Position numbers and translations under genes: made by a program
Notes under the pieces: generated by a model
Database searches by the model: none
Told to the model about the DNA's origin: nothing
Seen by the model: the letters and a program-made list of their open reading frames with translations, nothing else
Shown here: one piece after another, positions 1-10,494 of the stretch
Layout of the letters: the number at the start of each line of letters is the position of its first letter
How positions within the stretch are numbered: the first letter of the stretch is position 1
Assembly: GCF_026230105.1 (NCBI RefSeq)
Contig: NC_079478.1
Location: 33,123,653 to 33,187,652, forward strand
Reading direction: 5' to 3'
DNA: 64,000 nt
Source: Diorhabda sublineata
Lineage: Eukaryota > Arthropoda > Insecta > Coleoptera > Chrysomelidae

Positions 1-331
1 CAAGATGGCCTAGAAGATATTGAAGATGATTCACGTTCAGGTGGCTCTTTCACGTCAAAAACTGATGATAATATGGGAAAAGTCGGGAATTTTTTTCGTG
101 CGATTGCTGAATCTAAAGGAATAAATAATGAATGAGTGCAGTACATTTTGTATGAAAATGTATTCAAAACTTGTGTCTAAAATATTCAGATTTGAACAAC
201 AAGAAGCTCGCAAAAATATTTGTATTGACAAATAATGCAATCGAATCGCACCGTGCAGCTTGTACCTCCTTCCTAGGTTCAAATCTGCATTAAAAGGAAC
301 AAGATTTGAGTCTGCTGTGAAATATTATACA
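1..331 (+). pseudogene. mariner transposase relic, internally deleted
   Basis: Two parts of one mariner (DD34D) transposase lie in the same orientation. Bases 1-180 read, from the window edge, QDGLEDIEDDSRSGG then FTSKTDDNMGK, the linker after the N-terminal helix-turn-helix, and continue past in-frame stops to a VQYILYEN segment resembling the VRQILHEN helix of the family. Bases 242-331 read IAPCSLYLLPRFKSALKG then TRFES, the C-terminal block that follows the third catalytic Asp. The catalytic centre between them is missing. The element continues left beyond the window. It is non-functional. The KSALKGTRFES block is shared with the family at 8346, 46000 and 52639. Confidence 0.8.
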
Positions 332-443
332 TTTTCACAGCATTATTTTTACGCGCATTACACCCATTTTTTAGAATTCAGTATATATATGTTGGGCGTG
401 GAAATTATTCCTTCACATACTTTTCCGAAGTTGAAAATTTAGA

Positions 444-478
444 TTAGGTTAGGTTAGGTTAGGTTAGGTTAGGTTAGG
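444..478 (+). repeat. interstitial telomere-type repeat (TTAGG)7
   Basis: Seven perfect TTAGG units run in tandem, the common insect telomere repeat. They sit internally beside a mariner relic, so this is an interstitial tract and not a chromosome end. Confidence 0.9.
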
Positions 479-918
479 CTCATCCTCAAGATATTGAGCG
501 AGATATTCGTTATGGAAGAACTAGATCTCATTATCGTCAGTATTTTGGGGAATTTCTATTTAAAATAAATTATTCATATTCAAATAGAATTTAAGCATTT
601 ATTGAAGAAATGTCACGAATGTATCCAATAGAAATCGATGATTATTTGTACGTGTAAATAAATGATTATTGTTAGAAATTGATTTGTGTCATTGCATTAG
701 TCGTAACTAATTATATTTAATGTTTGAGAGGATTGTGGGCGGGTTGGAAGGGGTGTTGAAAGATAGTCTAAATTTTTAACAGAACCACTCCTCCCGCCCG
801 CCCGTAATCATCGCCAACATCAAGTATTTGCAAAATATCAACTATTCAAGATAGTTTACATTTTCCAATGTTCAAACCATAAAAACTATGAGTAGGAATG
901 TTTTCCGTGCCCAACATA
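479..918. other. no recognisable feature
   Basis: AT-rich DNA. I see no coding similarity or repeat structure apart from a C-rich patch near 785-805. Confidence 0.5.
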
Positions 919-920
919 TA

Positions 921-1649
921 CGAGGGGGTATCCTAAAATAACCGGAATTATTTTTTAAATGCTATATATTTACAAATATTTACAAAACAACCTTATCCCC
1001 TTCAAAATACTTTCCATTACAAACTCATCTTTAGAGACGGCTGCAAGCTCCTGTCTCGTTCTTTTTTTGATGTCTTTTCAAATCGCCGTCGTTTCATGCC
1101 CCTTTTCATGCGTGGAAACAAGAAAGAGTCGCACGGAACCAGGTCAGGCGAGTAAGGTGCGTGGGGCCGCGGAATCAAAAACTGGTTAACAGTGATGGCT
1201 GAGTGTGCAGGTGCGTTGTCATGGTGAAAGAACCAATCACCTGTTTGCCGAACTGAGCTCCAAGATATTCCACTGATTTCAGACAGTTGATCAATTGTCT
1301 TTCGACGGTCTGTGCGCAGAAACTCTCAAATTCTTTCAACATTTTCATCGATTCGAGCAGTTGATGGACGTACAGAGCGAGGTTTGTCATCAATCGACAT
1401 TTCGCCATTTTTAAATATCGAGAAAACCACTTATACACTTGAGTTTTCCCCATAGCATCATCTTTGTAAAAAAAACGTCGTGTTGTCACTTAAATTTGCC
1501 ATCATAAAAAAACGAAGCAGCAGTGAAACAGCACTAGCAAAACGTGGTAGGTCAACGGCCCGCGCGGCACTGAACTGGCGACAAAAATCAGTACTACAAA
1601 AGCTCCACCCATGGCAATGCTATTCTGGTTACTTTTGGTTACCCTCTCG
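921..1649 (-). mobile_element. mariner, internally deleted copy with both TIRs
   Basis: The ends are inverted repeats: the left end reads CGAGGGGGTATCC and the right end closes in GGTTACCCTCTCG, each bordered by a TA dinucleotide (919-920, 1650-1651), the mariner target duplication. The minus strand reads MGKTQVYKWFSR, then IDDKPRSVRPSTA and TIDQLSEISGISWSS (the N-terminal DNA-binding half). It then jumps to WFFHHDNAPAH and YSPDLVPCDSFLFPR, around the second and third catalytic Asp. The stretch between ISWSS and WFFHHDN, which should hold the first Asp, is gone, and there is an in-frame stop in the linker. At 729 bp it is well below the usual 1.3 kb, so it is a non-autonomous derivative. Confidence 0.88.
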
Positions 1650-1651
1650 TA

Positions 1652-2190
1652 TGTACCTTCTTTTTCAGCATAAAAAACTGTATAACATACTAAAATTTCA
1701 AAGAAATCGTTTATTTATCAATATCAAATGAAAAATTTTCAACTTTTTAGGAAATTTAAAAAAAAAAAGATTTTTTTTACCGTACCACGCAAACCTGTTC
1801 GGTGGTTCGGTGGTATACAAGTTGTTGGTATTTAGTGTATTTTAAGTTTTCCTCAAAGTATGGGTCGCGACTTGGCACCAGGCCGCAGAAAAATCACAAA
1901 AAAAACATTTGTTTAAACTAAAACATTGAGCCTGGTATTTCTGAATGAACACCCGCCATCTAATAACTAGATTTCCATTTATGGATAAAGTCTGCCAGTT
2001 AAATAACTCAACTTTGATAAAACTATTTATTAACAAAAAATATAAATAAATAAAGTGGTTTCAATAGTTTGACTACTGTTAAGACTATAATATACTTATA
2101 ACACTAACCAAATTTATCTTTACAACTTCAATAATTCATAAACTCGAAAATAAACAAAATATTTATATTCTGTCTTCTGTAACTAATAAA
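1652..2190. other. no recognisable feature
   Basis: AT-rich. A short direct repeat of GTTCGGTG occurs near 1797-1815. Nothing else is supportable. Confidence 0.5.
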
Positions 2191-2194
2191 TTTT

Positions 2195-3050
2195 TTTAAT
2201 ACAATTCAACATGTGCACCATTGGTGACCCTAAGCACTTTCCAGTCTGTAATCAATTTCAAGCTAGGTACGCTGTAATATGTCGCTTGTGATTGTATTAC
2301 AAGCTTGTGTAGCGGCGTTTCTAGTCATCAATGTCATTAACCAGTGTCCGTTAAACAATGTCCTTTAAATGGCCATAGAATTAGGCCATCCCGTCCAATC
2401 CATCGGTTGGGAAAAGTCAACCAGTGTGTTGGTGCACCATCCTGTTAGAAGTAAACAATCGGCTGTAATTCTTCCAACTGAGCAAGAGCAGAAGTTTTGA
2501 AGCATATCCAGGTACACGCAGCCATTAACTGTGGTTTCTATGAAGAAGAAAGGACCAATGATATTGTTATGAATAAACCCATACCACATATTAACCTTTG
2601 GGCTGTCTCGTTGAAGCTCGACTAGTGTATGTGGAGTTTCAGAACCCCAAATTCGTAAGTTGTGGCGGTTTATTGCACCAATCAAATGGAACGTGGCCTC
2701 ATCGCTGAAATACACCGTTTTCTAAAAATATGTTAACTGTTAATGAAGAACCCTGTGGATTGTGGTTGTAGGCATTTGGAGTTGCCTTGAAGCCTGACGA
2801 ATTGAAGTGTTCGGATTGTGCTGGAATGTTTGCAGTATTCGCTCCACCTTTTCTGGACTTGTGCTGGGTCGTCCGGCTCCAAGTTTATGCAATACTGATC
2901 CGGTGCTCATGAAGCTTGTGTTGTCATGCACGGATGGAGAGTCTGGATGGCGGGTCTCTTTGGAATTTTGTCCTGAATTTCCGTTCTATGAACTATGACA
3001 CGCATTGAGCTTTCTGTTGTGGTGTTTTTGAAGCTGTAAAGATAATTTTG
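2195..3050 (-). pseudogene. DUF4817-clade Tc1/mariner-superfamily transposase relic
   Basis: Read on the minus strand, the N-terminal half has GAGRPSTSPEKVERIL and SIRQASRQLQMPTT then IHRVLH, the helix-turn-helix of this widespread arthropod transposase clade. The catalytic part resumes with VYFSDEATFHLIG (first Asp), RIWGSETPHT, RDSPKVNMWYGF, GPFFFIETTVNG and VYLDMLQNF. It then continues through frameshifts to WIGRDG and the C-terminal RVTNGAHVELY. A piece is missing between RVLH and YFSDEA, and several frames are needed to follow the protein. The family assignment is firm because motif order and spacing match throughout. The copy is dead. Confidence 0.85.
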
Positions 3051-3059
3051 GGACATCCT

Positions 3060-3740
3060 GCATAATATATAAGAACACAATATGCGTGTTTATGTTCTCT
3101 TAAATACTAATCCTATTGTATACAAAAGCTATAATTAATTATATTTATAGTCGTTAGAGTCACATCAATACAAAAATGAAGGGTAAGTAATTTGATAAGT
3201 TAATGGAACTTCAAGTGTCTAAGGGACATATGGAATCGCTTAAGTAAGACGTTGGTTCCGTCAGGGGACGGTCAGTTTACATTAAATCTTAGCGAAGACA
3301 ATAGTAAGTAGAAGTTAAATAGGTAGATTTATGATTCTTCACATTAATATAAGACAGAAATTAGGTAATCCCAGTTGATACGTTAATGGAGGATAAAATA
3401 AGAGACATATTTTATAACTTAATATATGGTTAACAGATCTTAATGGTTCTCATCAGGAGTGGCGAGATAATTTGTCACATATTTGCTACATTCAATGAAT
3501 TGAATTTCCGCTCTCCGCATTTTTCTTTTAATAACATGTGAGTTGAAGATCCTTTTTCTGAGTATATTGAAAAGGAAGAAATACTTGATCTCAGTGAACA
3601 AAAAATTATTACCTGAAATTGAAATTTTATGCATCATCGATTTAAAAAGTATTTGAAACTGCACCAGGAATTAATTTTAAATGCCTTCTGTCACCAGTTA
3701 TATGTCTGAAACTGCGTCTGCAGCGTTGGTGTACTTAAGT
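3060..3740. other. no recognisable feature
   Basis: AT-rich. A 74-codon minus-strand open frame at 3440-3664 has no recognisable motif. The GGACATCCTGCATAAT at the left edge resembles the degenerate end sequences of insect repeats. Confidence 0.4.
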
Positions 3741-3754
3741 ATATTTTCATAGAC

Positions 3755-3905
3755 CAGACAATGTTGATTCAAAAGTTATGATAAGGGAAGAAATTAACAA
3801 AATAACCCCTAAGATCATACAATATGTTGTACGAGAATTCCAAAATCGCCTCGGTTATTGCCAAGAAGTGAATAATGGTGGTCATTTTGAACATTTAATT
3901 TAATT
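3755..3905 (+). pseudogene. C-terminal fragment of a Tc1/mariner-superfamily transposase
   Basis: The plus strand reads VMIREEINKITPKIIQ then VVREFQNRLGYCQE and GGHFEHLI followed by a stop. The pattern IREEI..I, N-R-L.YC and G.HFEHLI matches the C-terminus of transposases of the DUF4817-associated clade. It is a different sequence from the 2195-3050 copy, whose C-terminus is the alternative NGAHVELY form. No catalytic residues remain here. Confidence 0.5.
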
Positions 3906-3909
3906 GTAA

Positions 3910-5440
3910 ATTGGAAGACTTGAAAATCTATTTCCCGTGCTATTTCTATAGAAATTCTACGTCGTCCCATCCTCCATTATATACTTTGCGAGATAAAAGT
4001 GCCCAAAAGTCTTGAATTCGACATTCTCAAAGTAATTTAGGGAGTGTTATTTGATTTGGTACAAAAGGTATGTTATTTTGATGTAGCCAATTTTGAGTTG
4101 CCTTTTTCTTCTGTTGAAATCACTTACCAGTCTAGAACTATCAGCTGATTTTGCTTTTCCTATATTTTATATTGTTAGGGCATTCTTCTATATTACTTCT
4201 TAGTTGACGACAGCATTTTGGTATCCTTGCTAATTGCTTTGAGGTATATTCAGGACACTTTCGTATTTTTGATCTTTTTTCTCAATTCCATACGGTACTC
4301 TTTGAAGTATGTTATACACGCGTGAATTTTCATACGAAAAACCTGCTATTAGTACCACTCTATCAGCTCTTTTTCAGGTGAAAATTGTAGGTTTTTCTCT
4401 TTTTGAAAGAAGGCATTGTATTCCTTCTTTCTATAGCATAGTAAATGCTTTTGCGTGGAATATTTAGGTTTAGAAAAATGTCAGGTGTAGGGGTTTATCC
4501 AACCAAATTATAAATACCTTTTCTTATATCCAACTTAAAGACATTCTAATGCAACTGACATAAAAAAGTACATGTGTAACTAATGTCAAGAAAATAAAAA
4601 ATTGTTTTAAGCTACTAAAGTTTGTGCCAAAAACATTGCAACATACGTTAGTTGAAGGATTGATTGGTTGATAGTTATTTTCTGCAAATGATCTCCATCT
4701 TTTTCACCCATTGATTATTTTCCAAAAACTGATAGTTTCAGTTCTTCACTAGCAAAAAAGATAAAATCAAAATTTTCATAATTATTTTCTTAAAAAAAAA
4801 ACACTCTAATAATCAACGAAAACTCGAAAATACAGCCAGTAGCTTTATTAGGCCAATCAGATCTGATTGGTTATTGGTCAATTCGCTGCCTCTCGCATTG
4901 CCGCAGTTTATACTGATGCGTGTGCACATGAAATCAGTGCACTTGTTCGTGAATAGGCGGGAATTTTGATACAATGATGGACATTGGCGTTCAATATTCG
5001 AAATTCATTGCTAACCAAAATATCACCTATGAGTTGTATTTCGACTGAGTTACCCCTATATTTGTTTAATATAATATCAAGTTCATAATACATAAAATTG
5101 TGATTTAATTTTCACATAATGAATCACAAAAAAAACAATAACTAATAAATCAAGTTGTTAAAAAAATGAAACGTAGCAGAAGATCTCTAATTTCCGGTCA
5201 TAAATCCTCCTTTGGACATGCAAAGGCAAAGAATGGGTATTAAGTATTACATAAGGAGATAATTGACCACACTTCTTCATCCTATTACCATTATGACCTT
5301 GGAGATATTATTTACTGTCTTGAATATTTAAATTTTTTGGGTTTTTATTGCAAGGTTAGTTTTGAAAAATATGTTTAATATACGAGGTTCGAAAGATCAC
5401 TTTTTAACTGTTGAATCTTTAAACTAGAATTAGTTTACAA
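3910..5440. other. no recognisable feature
   Basis: About 1.5 kb of AT-rich DNA. The open frame at 4908-5093 (minus, 61 codons) shows no motif I recognise. Confidence 0.4.
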
Positions 5441-5447
5441 AGATTTC

Positions 5448-5707
5448 TTGCAAGACTTCGCATTTGCAACATCATCGGTTTGGTGCCATTTTTATTGCAT
5501 GCAAGCTGCAATTCTAGTGTCAAGTCTAGTTATTTTCATCATTTTCAAACCGGTCACAAAATATTGATTCAAATTTTGGATAAGGTATTTGTTTAATTCA
5601 CTTATTGAATTTTTGTTAGTGGCAGACATGAAGCACTGGACGTGCAATATTCATCTATGCAATATTTTGACCTTGCATGCAATTTGTTGCACCATGTCAA
5701 GCGGCCT
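5448..5707. mobile_element. PIF/Harbinger-type MITE, one end preserved
   Basis: This segment shares its body with the element at 19838-20300: a block starting TTGCAACATCATCGG, a TTTTTATTGCATGCAAG block, and a segment ending in ATCTATGCAATATTTTGACC. The right end closes in CCATGTCAAGCGGCCT followed by TTA, the 3-bp TWA target typical of PIF/Harbinger elements. The same end occurs at 42152 and 43068, where transposase sequence supports the class. The left terminal repeat is absent. Confidence 0.65.
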
Positions 5708-5727
5708 TTATGGATAATGCAAAATAA

Positions 5728-5784
5728 TAGCTTTGTTCGCAGGTCTGATTCCGAGCTTCGGGATCAGACCCGCGAACAAAGCTA
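5728..5784. repeat. 57-nt near-perfect hairpin
   Basis: A 27-nt left arm beginning TAGCTTTGTTCGC and a 27-nt right arm ending GCGAACAAAGCTA are inverted complements, differing at 2 of 27 positions, with the loop GCT. One mismatch would be a G-U pair in RNA. It starts 18 bp after the duplicated TTA of the Harbinger-type end. No gene is associated with it. Confidence 0.85.
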
Positions 5785-6149
5785 ATGATAACAATTACGA
5801 GATTTCAGAGAGGTTTTTCACGTTTTCTTTAGAAATAGTGTTAGGTAAATGTGCTGTTTCATTTATTGTAGACACACTCGGAAATTAAACCATTGGATTT
5901 CCAAATTAATTTACTTTTAAATTTTTAAACAAACAGTATAAATAACGTATAATTAAACTATTGATATGCAGAAAGAGAATCTGGCTATGTGAAGATATGT
6001 AAAATGGTAAAAACTCCTACAATTTTTGCTTATTTTAGACATTTATAAACAAGTTTATTCTTCTCTTTCTTTTTCTTCTTCTATTTCTTCTCTAGAGCTC
6101 TCTATGTCCTTTCGAGCCTCGAAGTATTAGGATTTTAGCTGTCATTCGC

Positions 6150-6400
6150 GTTTCATCCATTTTTTCCACTCTCTCCGATCTTCTGATACTTCATTCATCT
6201 GCTGTATTCTTTTCCCTTGTCTTTCCCCTTCCTGTACTATTTGTTGTTGCCAAGTTTTCCTAGTTCTTCGTTTCCTTCTTCTATTATATCTATTTGTTTC
6301 TGTCACTTTTCTTATTAGGCTTTGTTGTGTTCCTCTCTTGATGTGTTCTTACCAGTTTAATTATCCTGTTTCCTATTGGTCCTTGTTTGATCTTTTCTAT
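6150..6400 (-). pseudogene. C-terminal tail of a LINE reverse transcriptase (possible)
   Basis: The minus strand reads RIIKL, then a basic run with KRRTRKTWQQQIVQE, then MNEVSEDRREWKKWMK. This resembles the tail downstream of the RT domain in RTE- and CR1-like elements (usual pattern: GH..R......, GRPRKTW, ...EDR..W). The GH motif itself is degraded and several frames are mixed, so the assignment is tentative. The pyrimidine-rich plus strand here is the complement of this basic coding stretch. Confidence 0.4.
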
Positions 6401-6484
6401 AATTACCTCTTATCCTATCCATTCTCGTTTACCTTGCTGTTGTTTCATCGCTGCTGCTACTATTCTACTCTATATCTGTTTGTT

Positions 6485-6640
6485 TAGACAGATGAAGTAT
6501 GGGACATTTGACAGCTGTCAAATTACTAGAAACAATGACTTTCACAGTCCACGTCTACTTTGCTTGCTAAGCTGTATAAGAACATACGAATTTTTGTCCT
6601 CACACCCTTACTTCTATAATTTATAAATTCTTGTTTTTAA
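6485..6640 (-). pseudogene. fragment shared with the IS630-type transposase relic at 54950
   Basis: The plus strand has CTTGCTAAGCTGTATAAG and CCTCACACCCTTA, closely matching 55929-55980 (CTTGCTAAGCTGTCTTAA, CTCCACACCTTTAG). There the minus strand continues into a transposase N-terminal region. Only this block of about 100 bp is present here. Confidence 0.45.
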
Positions 6641-6644
6641 ACAC

Positions 6645-7070
6645 ATTTTCCTAAAGAGTATTTCAATGGTTATGTAAGACTATTTCCTATTAAAATAATA
6701 ATTATAGTAAATAGCTGATAATACTTATCAGTTTTCATTTTTTCACATTGCTATCAACGTTTTCTTGTGATATGTCGACCGTGTTTAAATTGCTAGATAA
6801 ATATTCCATGTTCTTCATTGAATTGCTGTAAATTATTGAAAAACCACGTTTATAATATACGGATCTTTGAAAAGCAGTGTTGTAGTTAGAAATTTTAGTG
6901 CTTGAGGCTATATTTCGTCTTTATTTATAATTTCTTGGTAAAGAATAGGCAGGAAATTTACTACTTAAACATTATTGTATTCTTTTGAAACGTGATATTT
7001 AGTGAATTTGAACATAAAAACTGTTTTACATCATTGCACGTATACAGGAGGTGTGGATAACTAATCACAA
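6645..7070. other. no recognisable feature
   Basis: AT-rich DNA without coding similarity. Confidence 0.5.
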
Positions 7071-7075
7071 TTATA

Positions 7076-8050
7076 CTAGAGTTGTTACTGAAGTTTTGAG
7101 ACAAATAAAAACTAATATTAATAATTTGATATGACTTTGTTGTTTTCTTTGTTTTTCAAAATAGTCTACATTAAGTTCTATACACTTTAAAATGCGTTTG
7201 AACCTATTGTCGAAGCATTTTTTCCATTTCGATTGAGATTGACGTTAATCTCGCAATTTAATTTGATCTGCGAGGATAACAAGAAATAATTGGGTGCCAA
7301 ATACGGCAAATGAACCATCAATTCGATGTTTTGACTGATCTAAAACGATTTTGTTTGAACTGATGTGTAAAGGCTCGCATTATCGTGGTGGAGATTGATT
7401 CGTTTTCTGGGATTGGTTTCAATGATTTTTTCGTACACTTCTGGCAAAAAAATGCTGGTGTACCATTCAGAATTGACCGATCTACGTTGCTCTAATGAAG
7501 TGGCTTCATGTCCAGTTATCCCGAAAAAACAGGCGAAGTCATTTGACTTGTCTTGAAAGATCCATACAGTCGATTGTCGGCTACGAATTTTTTCACCATT
7601 TCTTCCTCAAGTATGCCTCAATCTCACGGTATGTCACTGACGATCTTGCACTATCAGTTTACTCACAGCAACGATGTTTTCTGGCACAACAGCCGATTTT
7701 GGACGACCTTCACGAAATTCATTCTGTAGCAAAGTTCAATCGGGAAACCAGCGAAACAAAATGGTTCGAGATGATGCTTTATCACCGAAAGTCGAATCGA
7801 ATTGATCGACACTCTACTGTTGGTTCAATCTACGTCGATTGTTATAGAAAATCATTGCGAATCAATTTCATTTTTTGTCCAAGATGAATGTTTCAAACGA
7901 GTATCTGTAAACAATTCAAATAGCACTCGTATGACAACACGTTCTGAGTTAGTTCACTATTAAAAATGTCAAACTTTATGACAGCAATGTCAATTTGACA
8001 TATTCACATCAGTGTTGCCAAATCTCACACATTAACTAGCAACCCTCTCA
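7076..8050 (-). mobile_element. mariner relic, near full length but degraded
   Basis: The minus strand carries a mariner transposase in several frames: a resolvase-like block ending near FGRPKSAVV, SFKTSQMTSPVFSG then LDMKPLH*SNVDRSILNG, the second-Asp region with SISTTIMRAF, and the C-terminal EKMLRQ*VQTHFK, equivalent to EWKKCFDNWFKR in better copies. Degenerate terminal repeats are visible: CTAGAGTTGTTACTG at the left after TA, and CTAGCAACCCTCTCA at the right. Copies of the same family lie at 13660, 47670 and 58436, all on the minus strand. The open plus-strand frame at 7495-7887 is a shadow of this transposase. Confidence 0.8.
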
Positions 8051-8340
8051 TTGAAGCATATATATGGTAGGTACTATGTAAAAACTATATAGAATAAATA
8101 TCATGAGATAGATTAAAATGAAATCATATGATAACAGAAATTCCCCTAAATACAATAAATTATAAACTAAAATAAAATGTTGAATAATAAAATGAAGTAA
8201 TTTCTATAAAATGTCTTGCAACATCTTAATCTAAAATCAAACTTTCTAAACTTATTCAACGTATCAGGCGTGATAAACCTAATGGCAAGCGTTGTTAGTT
8301 CTTTCAATTCAAAGATTTAGTTTTGTACACAATTCCCTCA
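8050..8340. other. no recognisable feature
   Basis: AT-rich spacer between two mariner relics. Confidence 0.5.
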
Positions 8341-8345
8341 ACATA

Positions 8346-8605
8346 CAAGGTCTGACTATTCCACATTCGAATGCTCCCACCTTTCCATATGTTTTTTCTA
8401 TTGATCGAAGCAGTGCTAGAAGTCTTCTTTGGTGATGGCATTTAGAAGCTCTGCCGTATTTTGCTTTACCGCTTCCATCGAATCAAATCGGGTCCCTATC
8501 AAAGCAAATCTTTTTCTAACCTTTCAAGGAAATCTGAGCAGACCCGTTGACGCAAGAGCTTTTGGTCAGTGGCACCAACTTCGCACACATACTGCCGGAC
8601 ATTGC
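8346..8605 (-). mobile_element. mariner deletion derivative (family of 46000 and 52639)
   Basis: The minus strand reads VCAKLVPLTK, then RLEKDL, directly joined to a block reading IGTRFDSMEAVKQ, then TAELLNAITKEDF and HCFDQ*KKHMERWE. The middle of the transposase, including the catalytic Asp residues, is missing. The outer end reads CAAGGTCTGACTATT after TA, matching the terminal repeat of the copy at 46000. The join between the RLEKD and KGTRF blocks is at the same place as in that copy. Confidence 0.8.
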
Positions 8606-8726
8606 GTTGGTAATATGGTGAAGCTCCATCTTTCTGAATTAACTGGAATTTGTTTTCTGGACCAGGATTTTTTTTCTTTAACGCGATGTAACATACAATC
8701 TGTTTTAATAGGACATTAATGGTTTA

Positions 8727-8835
8727 TTAATTAAAGACTTCAACCGAGAAATATATTTCAATAAGGATTTTCTTTTCACAATTAAATAAGTTTCGCGTTT
8801 CGATAACCAAGCTATCGTCTTCAGAGTTAGTTACG
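8727..8835 (-). repeat. shared LINE 3'-end-like segment with TATCGAAACGCG motif
   Basis: The stretch AATAAGGATTTTCTTTTCAC then AATTAAATAAGTT is repeated at 49319-49352, just after the CR1-type reverse transcriptase there. Its minus strand carries CTCTGAAGACGATAGC then TTGGTTATCGAAACGCG, a stem-loop-like motif repeated at 16136. I infer a retroelement 3' untranslated region. The coding part is absent here. Confidence 0.5.
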
Positions 8836-8844
8836 TTTTTTTTT

Positions 8845-10340
8845 CAATTGAATACAAATACATTAATGTTTTTCTATTTTTCATACAAAATAAGATTTGT
8901 TCATTCACTTAACTGCATTTATTTTTATTTTCTGGTCTAAAATCAGAGGACAATATCCAAGAATTATTAATATGTATGTTTGGAAAAATATCATCTCTTA
9001 GCGTTATAGTTCTTCCAAAATCAATTGCAGATTATAAAAACCCTTGTCGACAATTTTGTTTCATCTACCATAGGCGTAGATACCTCATTTTATAAATTTA
9101 TTATTTTAAAAATATGTATATCTTATGCGAGATAGTACACTTTAAATAAAAGGCAATCGAATCATTATAAAATGGAGAGCCGTTATTTAAACAAATGCAC
9201 TTAGTTGTGGTCTTACTTGGAAAATGATTATTACACCTGCTAAAACAGAATATTAAATTATGAAAGGTAAACAGACGAGTAAAATGAACCTACCTGTAAG
9301 GGCGTTTGGTTTAAACAGGATACAGAAAAGTACAGAAAAACAAATTACTCTTGCAAAAAAGAAACCAGGCGTTAATGGGTTAAACTTGAAAATATTTTGA
9401 GAGAGTAATGTAAAAACTATGAATTTATTTTCAATTACTGCTTGTAACTGCTAAAATTTAATTAGTATTATAAAATGTATGCAATTTAACAAAACAGAAC
9501 GCTTTTATCTCTCAAGTTTACATTGTAAACAACATTATTGCGAACTCAATAAAAATTAGCGTAAGAGAGAATAAATATTAACACGTCATTTTCGCTTCCA
9601 TGACTCAGATTTTGTATCTGATCTGGAATGTGACGGATTCATCTCACTATTTCTACAATGTTACTCGATTTCTTTGATAGATGCATATATTAAACTTGTC
9701 TGATAGTGCAATTTATAGTAAAGTAACCTTGGACATCAATAATGGATATTATTGATTTACGAGGGGAGAAGGATATGCTAGAATCTTTTTCGTAAATTAA
9801 GAGCTGATTGGTAAGAGGGGCATCACGAGGCGACCTCATTATTTTATTCATACATTTCCTCAGATCATATTGAGTTCCACAGATATGAGAAATTCAAAAC
9901 TGCAGTACGAGCTTCCACAAATCCACGTACAGGTGCTTCTGTCTTGACAGTTTTAGAGTGTCCACACCAACTGAGTCTACTCGTACGAACCAAACAATAA
10001 ACTAGCTGCATTCACATAACAGTCAGATCTTAGCTAGGAGGATTTGATGGAAGAGATAGGAGTTTTTTTAAGATTCGTAAGCAATCAAAACTTTTTGTTA
10101 GTTGGCATATTTTATCTGCCTTTGATATGCCTAACCTTTATAAGAAAGGACTAAAATCGGTTTAACAATAGGTTACGTCCGACTACTGGTGAATGAATCA
10201 TGTTATTACTCAGCATCGAACATGAAACAGCTGAAAAATTATCATTTGAAAACGTTATTGACGATTTTACTAGATTGGAGTCTAGAAAGAAAAATTCTCG
10301 ATTTTAATTTGAAACTTTTGATGGAAAAGCTTTATATTAC
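8845..10340. other. no recognisable gene
   Basis: AT-rich. A segment near 9727-9770 (AACCTTGGACATCAATAATG and following) recurs in modified form near 11374-11420. The open frame 10189-10383 has no recognisable domain and runs into the inverted repeat that follows. Confidence 0.4.
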
Positions 10341-10346
10341 GCCCCT

Positions 10347-10491
10347 ACTCCTTCTGCATTTCTTGCATTGGAAAATAAAATAAAGACATTGAGTTAATTA
10401 TAAGGTAAACAACCTAACCTAACTTAACCTCAACTTATAATTAACTCAATGCCTCTATTTTATTTTCCAGTGCAAGAAATGCAGAAAGAAG
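10347..10491. repeat. inverted repeat with telomere-like loop
   Basis: Arms of about 55-58 nt at 10347-10404 and 10434-10491 are inverted complements with only a few differences. Shared landmarks are CTGCATTTCTTGCA, GGAAAATAAAATA and CATTGAGTTAATTATAAG. The loop of about 29 nt reads AACCTAACCTAACTTAACC, a degenerate complement of TTAGG repeats. Confidence 0.85.
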
Positions 10492-10494
10492 TTG

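Noticed and set aside
1..331. A host SETMAR-like gene, since mariner fragments are often labelled so.
   Set aside because: Only transposase sequence is present, with stops and no SET domain.
6506..6523. 18-bp perfect palindrome ATTTGACAG-CTGTCAAAT as a regulatory site.
   Set aside because: It lies in a decayed transposase fragment without an associated gene and is compatible with chance in this much sequence.
10189..10383. 64-codon plus-strand open frame as a small gene.
   Set aside because: No recognisable domain, and its 3' third is the arm of an inverted repeat.
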